Made by a program: the position numbers and the translations under genes. The notes under the pieces are model-generated. The model did no database searches, was not told the origin of the DNA, and was given only the letters and a program-made list of their open reading frames with translations. From positions 1-17,450 of the forward strand of contig CAAFRK010000045.1 in assembly GCA_900765235.1 (NCBI GenBank): a stretch of DNA of 17,450 bases, given 5' to 3'. Below, in pieces: positions 14,088 through 17,450 of this stretch; the stretch's first letter is position 1; each line of letters starts with the position of its first letter. The stretch comes from an uncultured Veillonella sp. Its GTDB lineage: Bacteria; Bacillota_C; Negativicutes; Veillonellales; Veillonellaceae.

Positions 14088-14131
14088 ATGTATTCCTCTT
14101 CTATTCACTTGAATATCTATATACTGTATCA

Positions 14132-14146
14132 ATTGAAAGTTTCAAT
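14132..14146 (-). promoter_or_regulatory. 7-1-7 palindrome in the BFD-like promoter region
   Basis: ATTGAAA, one G, TTTCAAT: a perfect inverted repeat about 45 bp upstream of the start codon. On the minus strand its TTGAAA can serve as a -35 with TATATA 16 bp downstream, so a protein bound here would block transcription. The 7-1-7 layout is that of Fur-family sites, but the bases differ from the known Fur, Zur and PerR consensus. Confidence 0.45.
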
Positions 14147-14328
14147 GTAATGTATCCATAGACATAGCAATGTAGTAGATAAAATTGCTATATCAATCGT
14201 GTCTAGCGATACCTGAAACATCAATATATCGAAAATTTACGATTTCTATACTTAGTATATCATATTCTAGAAACTATATCGATAGTTTTTAATGTAAATA
14301 TAGTCATAGTTTTATTCATACTTATAAT
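14147..14328. other. AT-rich spacer with a possible distal promoter
   Basis: No ORF with a ribosome binding site is seen. TGATATACT on the minus strand (14254-14262) is an extended -10 like those before the NagZ-like and secreted-protein genes, and could give a second, longer transcript of the BFD-like gene. Confidence 0.35.
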
Positions 14329-14372
14329 AAAAAGCCTCTACCATAAAGGAATTACCTATACGGTAGAGGCAT
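14329..14372 (-). terminator. Terminator of the M50-like gene
   Basis: GCCTCTACC (14334-14342) pairs perfectly with GGTAGAGGC (14362-14370). On the minus strand TTTTTATTATAAG follows. It lies about 65 nt after the stop codon. Confidence 0.85.
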
Positions 14373-14434
14373 TTTATATGTACAGTATATCCACTAGCAT
14401 ATACAGTTACGAAAGTGGCTTTCACCAAATATAT

Positions 14435-15061
14435 TTATAAAATCGTCCCAATGATTGCAAAGTAAATTTTGAAAATTGTTTGTTGCAATGGACGGATTAC
14501 CATAGAAATAATCGGTGTATTAATAAGGATGATAAAGAAAATCAAGTTAATCATCCCTAATTGGTAATATTTAATTTGCCATTCTGTCGGTAGCCACGGC
14601 AAAATGATATTAAAACCAGGTAATGGTGGGAATGGAATTAAGCAGAAAATGGAAAGGCCGATGCTATACAAAATAATGTATTGCATAACCATTGGTAAAC
14701 CCGGAGACTGCATAAGATTCAAATTACCCAAAAGTACGTATATGAAAGTAAATACGAACCCTGTAATCAGGCCTGCTATAGGACCTGCAAAAGCAAGTAG
14801 ACTCATATCACGGCGTGGGTCTTTAAAGTAAGATGGATTAATAGCCATCCCTTTAGGCCAGCCAAATCCAACTAGAATGATACAGATAGTACCTATTAAA
14901 TCAAGGTGTGCCAAAGGAGATAATGTGAGGCGCCCCGCCATCCGAGGTGTTGGATCGCCAAACCAGGTAGCTACTTTGGCCTCTGCATATCCAAAGACAG
15001 AAAAAACGATGATAATAGCAGGAATACTAGCTAATATCTGTATCGGATTTAAATCAAACAT
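14435..15061 (-). CDS. M50-family (site-2 protease-like) membrane protein, catalytic motifs lost
   Basis: A 208-residue membrane protein that follows the M50B rhomboid-size family closely: GDPTPRMAGRLTLSPLAHLDLIG (35-57 in two parts), GFGWPKGMAINPSYFKDPRRDM (65-86) and LLAFAGPIAG (88-97). Family members cut membrane proteins with zinc held by HExxH and an aspartate. Here the position of HExxH, fixed by its distance to Gly35-Asp36, reads FGYAE (23-27), and the usual PPLDG reads PPLPG (145-149). All zinc ligands are therefore gone while the scaffold is intact. It is expected to be an inactive pseudoprotease, perhaps a binding or transport factor. AAAGGAG precedes the ATG by 4 nt. Confidence 0.85.
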   Translation of the reverse strand: MFDLNPIQILASIPAIIIVFSVFGYAEAKVATWFGDPTPRMAGRLTLSPLAHLDLIGTICIILVGFGWPKGMAINPSYFKDPRRDMSLLAFAGPIAGLITGFVFTFIYVLLGNLNLMQSPGLPMVMQYIILYSIGLSIFCLIPFPPLPGFNIILPWLPTEWQIKYYQLGMINLIFFIILINTPIISMVIRPLQQTIFKIYFAIIGTIL

Positions 15062-15147
15062 AAAACTCCTTTATATGTTACCTAACATGTTTATGAACTA
15101 TATATCATATATAGATTACATAACACGTTGATGTATTACATAAATTT

Positions 15148-15918
15148 TTATTGTTTAGCTTCCCATGCGGTGTAGCCATCTTGAATGCAACGAAGGGCAT
15201 TCAATGTACGAGGATAACCGATGTACGGCACGCATTGGGATGCGATGTTAATCAAATATTGTTTACTGTTGCCTACGTTCAAATTGCCTTCTACGTGAGC
15301 CTTAAGCTGAGGTTCACAGCCACCTTGAGCCGCTAAGAAACAGAAGGTAATCATTTCGCGATGAGCCACACTCAAGCCTTTACGCGTGTAGTAGTCACCG
15401 AACATATTAGCAAGCCATTTCTTGATATGACGTGTCTCTTCAGGGCCTTCTTGGTAAGAATTACGGATAGACTCACCAAAGATTTCAACTTGCTTTTCAA
15501 CGCCCTTTTCAAGGCGAGACTCACTAGTGATTGTGCTGCGAGATGGATCTACAACAGTTTCCCCACGATAGTCAAAAATCTTATTTGTGACCTTAAAGAA
15601 TGGACGCACACGACCGATGCCAAGATATGGCACAGCTTGATAAAGGAGCTCTATTACTTCATCGGGAATCAAGCCAAAGTTAAGTGCTGCTGGTAGCATC
15701 AACGCATATTCATCGACGGCAGATACACCCACTAATGTAGCAAGGATAGCCAAGAAACGATCCTTGGCAGGCACATTGCGACCCTCTTCGGTAATAACTT
15801 CGTCAAAGGCAAAATTATCAAACAATACTTCAAACTCAGGGTCGATATAACCTGCAGGGGCTGCAATATCAGGGAACATGCGCTCCGTATAGGCTTGAGC
15901 AAATTCAGATTTAGACAT
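15148..15918 (-). CDS. Carboxymuconolactone decarboxylase family protein, two-domain
   Basis: A 256-residue soluble protein with two CMD-like helical repeats, about 50-105 and 180-245. The halves share the pattern L...VG....Y......A.N.G.....Y......VPY.G. The first half has no cysteine; the second has Cys201 and His208 (GGCEPQLKAH), a partial match to the CxxC...H redox site of AhpD-like members. The family includes 4-carboxymuconolactone decarboxylase and peroxidase-related proteins; in anaerobes most are uncharacterised. The start at 15918 is 6 nt after GGAGG, so the 18 residues upstream in the open frame are excluded. A hairpin separates it from the secreted-protein gene upstream; no promoter is evident, so partial read-through is likely. 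Confidence 0.8.
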   Translation of the reverse strand: MSKSEFAQAYTERMFPDIAAPAGYIDPEFEVLFDNFAFDEVITEEGRNVPAKDRFLAILATLVGVSAVDEYALMLPAALNFGLIPDEVIELLYQAVPYLGIGRVRPFFKVTNKIFDYRGETVVDPSRSTITSESRLEKGVEKQVEIFGESIRNSYQEGPEETRHIKKWLANMFGDYYTRKGLSVAHREMITFCFLAAQGGCEPQLKAHVEGNLNVGNSKQYLINIASQCVPYIGYPRTLNALRCIQDGYTAWEAKQ

Positions 15919-15939
15919 AGGAAACCTCCATAAACAACA

Positions 15940-15969
15940 CTGGTGAAAGCCCAAAGGAGCTTTCACCAG
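15940..15969 (-). terminator. Intercistronic hairpin between the secreted protein and the CMD gene
   Basis: CTGGTGAAAGC (15940-15950) pairs perfectly with GCTTTCACCAG (15959-15969) around an 8-nt loop. On the minus strand the following bases are TGTTGTTT, a poor T-run, so termination is probably partial, or the hairpin protects the upstream mRNA from decay. Confidence 0.6.
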
Positions 15970-16006
15970 CAATAGTTATGTAATTATTACGGCTTGCGCC
16001 ATCAAA

Positions 16007-16405
16007 TTATAAAGCTGGGAAAGAGAAATCAGTGCCGTATACTTCTTTCCAAGCAGCCAAGAACATGTTGTATTCATTAGAACCAGGAGTGATTTGGTAC
16101 GCTTGACCATCTGGAGAGAAACGATATACAGTATGCAAGCTTGGGTGAACAATGTATTTGAACAATGTAGCTTCACCATATTGGTTGTTATGCATATTCA
16201 CTACATTAATGCCGAATACATAGTTACGGCTACTATCAATACCACTGAATTGGGATGCTTTATCAAAGAAGTATGTTTCAGAACCATTTGCACTGTTTGG
16301 AACCTCTGGATAGTTAGCTAAACCATTCCAGTTTGCTGCGTTAGCAACACCACCAACTAATAATGTACCGGCTAATACAAATGCGCCTAATAAATTTTTA
16401 TTCAT
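16007..16405 (-). CDS. Small secreted protein, family not recognised
   Basis: A 132-residue protein with a clear signal peptide: MNKNLL, a hydrophobic core (GAFVLAGTLLVGGV) and a cleavage site at VANA-ANWN after about residue 24. The mature part is about 108 residues, without cysteine, rich in Asn, Tyr and Phe, and without membrane segments. Segments such as RNYVFGINVVNMHNNQYGEA and TVYRFSPDGQAYQI suggest a beta-rich globular domain. I do not recognise a family. The start at 16405 is 6 nt after AAGGAG. It is probably periplasmic or extracellular. Confidence 0.75.
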   Translation of the reverse strand: MNKNLLGAFVLAGTLLVGGVANAANWNGLANYPEVPNSANGSETYFFDKASQFSGIDSSRNYVFGINVVNMHNNQYGEATLFKYIVHPSLHTVYRFSPDGQAYQITPGSNEYNMFLAAWKEVYGTDFSFPAL

Positions 16406-16441
16406 AATGCTCTCCTTTTGCCTGAACGGCATCTCACGAAC

Positions 16442-16461
16442 AGGTCATATCTCACATGACC
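16442..16461 (-). repeat. Leader hairpin of the secreted-protein gene
   Basis: AGGTCAT and ATGACCT form a 7-bp stem with a 6-nt loop within the predicted 5' leader, about 37 nt before the start codon. No T-run follows. It may stabilise the mRNA. Confidence 0.4.
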
Positions 16462-16484
16462 TCAGTACAATACGTTATATGTAT

Positions 16485-16493
16485 AGTATATCA
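16485..16493 (-). promoter_or_regulatory. Extended -10 promoter of the secreted-protein gene
   Basis: TGATATACT on the minus strand is an extended -10; the -35 region (TCTAAT, 16508-16513) is weak. Initiation near 16478 gives a 72-nt leader. The same stretch TGATATACTATACATA precedes the NagZ-like gene. Confidence 0.5.
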
Positions 16494-16565
16494 CATTTTA
16501 TGAAAATATTAGATATATTAAATTACAGAATGTATGCATATGAGATCTTACTAAAGTACACTACA

Positions 16566-17084
16566 TTAGCGCTTAAGCTTCTCTGCTGTTCTAGCATTAG
16601 CGTTATCGATTGCGTCTAACAATTTGTTAAGCAACATGCGCAATTGACGCGTTTCTTCTACGTCGAAAATCGGACCTGCAGATTCAGACAAGCGGCGCGG
16701 TACATGAACAGCTTCGTCACGTAATGCTTTACCAGTATCAGTAAGGGTTACCATAACGACACGTTCATCTTGACGACTACGCTTACGCTTTAAGAATGCT
16801 TTAGCTTCTAATTTCTTTAAAAGTGGTGTTAATGTACCAGAATCAAGGCGCAATACTTGACCTAGTTCTTTAACGGACAAATCACCATATTGCCACAATG
16901 CCATCATTACAATGTATTGAGTATATGTCAAATTTAACGGATCTAAGTGACTGCGATATGCATTAACAATTTCCTTCGCCACTACATAAAGTGGGAAGCT
17001 CAATTGGTTGTCTAATTTCATGTACTCTGCATCAGGTACATCTTCTTTATGTTTGTAACCTTCCAGTACGCCAATTTCTGCCAT
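16566..17084 (-). CDS. OhrR-type MarR regulator lacking the sensing cysteine
   Basis: A 172-residue winged-helix repressor of the MarR family, closest to OhrR: LDNQLSFPLY (24-33), NLTYTQYIVMMALW (51-64), LRLDSGTLTPLLKKLE (78-93, recognition helix) and KRSRQDERVVMVTLTDTGKAL (101-121, wing). OhrR senses organic peroxides through a cysteine in LxNQLC; here that position is Ser29 and the whole protein has no cysteine. The two tyrosines that contact the cysteine are kept (Tyr43, Tyr54). About 14 extra residues precede the usual N-terminus. GGAGG stands 6 nt before the ATG. An OhrR-like operator in its promoter suggests autorepression. Its signal must differ from classical peroxide oxidation. Confidence 0.9.
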   Translation of the reverse strand: MAEIGVLEGYKHKEDVPDAEYMKLDNQLSFPLYVVAKEIVNAYRSHLDPLNLTYTQYIVMMALWQYGDLSVKELGQVLRLDSGTLTPLLKKLEAKAFLKRKRSRQDERVVMVTLTDTGKALRDEAVHVPRRLSESAGPIFDVEETRQLRMLLNKLLDAIDNANARTAEKLKR

Positions 17085-17112
17085 ATTCTACCTCCATATG
17101 CACACAATAATC

Positions 17113-17151
17113 TACAAATTAATTGTACACAATTCTACAGCAAGCAGTCAA
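17113..17151 (-). promoter_or_regulatory. MarR/OhrR promoter and operator
   Basis: On the minus strand TTGACT (17146-17151) and TACAAT (17122-17127) are 18 bp apart. The inverted repeat TACAAATTAATTGTA (17113-17127) covers the -10 and closely resembles the OhrR operator half-sites TACAATT/AATTGTA of Bacillus. A degenerate second half-site (TACACAATT, 17126-17134) lies next to it. Confidence 0.7.
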
Positions 17152-17351
17152 CGTAAAAAACCTACTTTGTACATAAATTTTTAAATTTGTCAATTAATTA
17201 ATATATTTTTTCTTTTTTATTAAGAAAATGAGTGCATCTATAGAATTTATGGGCAGAAATCACACCATAAAGCTGTGAAACTATTAATAAATTTTTTTGA
17301 TATTAGAATTCAATACCACATCCCGCCATGTGCTGCATCTTCTGCAGCTCT
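17152..17351. other. AT-rich spacer between divergent genes, no gene seen
   Basis: No ORF with a ribosome binding site is present. TCACA and TGTGA (around 17260-17279) form an inverted repeat with a 9-bp spacer, and GCTGCA/TGCAGC (17332-17348) form a 6-bp hairpin. Neither is followed by a T-run. Confidence 0.4.
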
Positions 17352-17383
17352 TTCTAAATCTCATTCTAAATTTCTTTCTAGAT
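17352..17383 (+). repeat. Three direct repeats TTCTAAAT at 12-bp period
   Basis: TTCTAAAT at 17352-17359 and 17364-17371, and TTCTAGAT at 17376-17383, are each 12 bp apart. They end 13 bp before the -10 of the right-edge promoter and occupy its -35 region, a layout typical of activator binding sites. Confidence 0.5.
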
Positions 17384-17396
17384 CTATGTCCTGTAG

Positions 17397-17440
17397 TATA
17401 ATAAAAGAAACTCTATATAAAACTGATTGATAATAGGAGG
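17397..17440 (+). promoter_or_regulatory. Promoter -10 and ribosome binding site of the right-edge gene
   Basis: TATAAT at 17397-17402 is a perfect -10 without a good -35 (CTTTCT). AGGAGG at 17435-17440 stands 5 nt before the ATG at 17446. Confidence 0.6.
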
Positions 17441-17445
17441 ACTAT

Positions 17446-17450
17446 ATGAA
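17446..17450 (+). CDS. Start of a plus-strand gene cut by the right edge
   Basis: Only ATG and two further bases are in the window. The call rests on the AGGAGG site with correct spacing and the TATAAT upstream. Nothing can be said about the product. It is divergent from the OhrR-type regulator gene about 360 bp away and could be its target. Confidence 0.65.

Noticed and set aside
15062..15147. Short palindromes ATGTTA/TAACAT and CTATATA/TATATAG before the M50-like gene
   Set aside because: Too short and AT-rich to support a terminator or operator; listed only as seen.
17260..17279. TCACA-N9-TGTGA as a CRP-type site
   Set aside because: The half-sites are in the opposite order to a CRP site and the spacing is wrong; likely chance in AT-rich DNA.

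Overview
The window reads as part of the chromosome of a low-GC, strictly anaerobic member of the Negativicutes, most likely a Veillonella. This is inferred from the gene set and protein style (a large flavin/Fe-S lactate-type dehydrogenase, a chloride channel with a TrkA-C tail, several small lipoproteins, a cobalamin riboswitch), from AT-rich spacers and from strong AGGAGG ribosome binding sites. No database search was possible. Almost all genes lie on the minus strand; the plus strand carries only rarD, hicA-hicB and the first bases of a gene at the right edge. I see no tRNA, rRNA, insertion sequence, prophage or CRISPR array.

Left part (1-4.7 kb). A minus-strand gene is cut by the left edge and is controlled by a clear cobalamin riboswitch with its own terminator. 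Then come the permease gene rarD (+), a YiiG/DUF3829-like lipoprotein (-), a type II toxin-antitoxin pair hicA-hicB (+), and a two-gene minus-strand unit: a TPR lipoprotein followed by a small membrane protein.

Centre (4.7-12.5 kb). A 940-residue FAD/Fe-S 2-hydroxyacid (probably D-lactate) dehydrogenase has a long upstream region with two copies of a TTATGCATAA palindrome. A ClC chloride/proton antiporter and a TSUP (TauE/SafE) exporter form an operon. An iron-dependent alcohol dehydrogenase follows. The spacer between the alcohol dehydrogenase and ClC holds three direct repeats at an exact 17-bp period ending in a palindrome, then a hairpin with a CCUCC loop, then a terminator; together these look like a regulated small-RNA gene. 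Upstream of the alcohol dehydrogenase is a complete small transcription unit: strong promoter, structured leader, a 24-codon ORF resembling the N-terminus of Abi-family proteins, and a 17-bp-stem terminator.

Right part (12.5-17.45 kb). A NagZ-like GH3 lipoprotein, a BFD-like [2Fe-2S] protein, an M50 membrane protein that has lost its catalytic motifs, a carboxymuconolactone-decarboxylase-like protein, a small secreted protein, and an OhrR-type MarR regulator with serine at the peroxide-sensing cysteine position and a matching OhrR-like operator in its own promoter. The right edge has three 12-bp direct repeats before the promoter of a plus-strand gene that starts five bases before the window ends.

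The best leads for something undescribed are the leader RNA with the Abi-like mini-ORF (12.2-12.4 kb), the candidate small RNA (10.69-10.88 kb), the M50 pseudoprotease and the cysteine-less OhrR paralogue.
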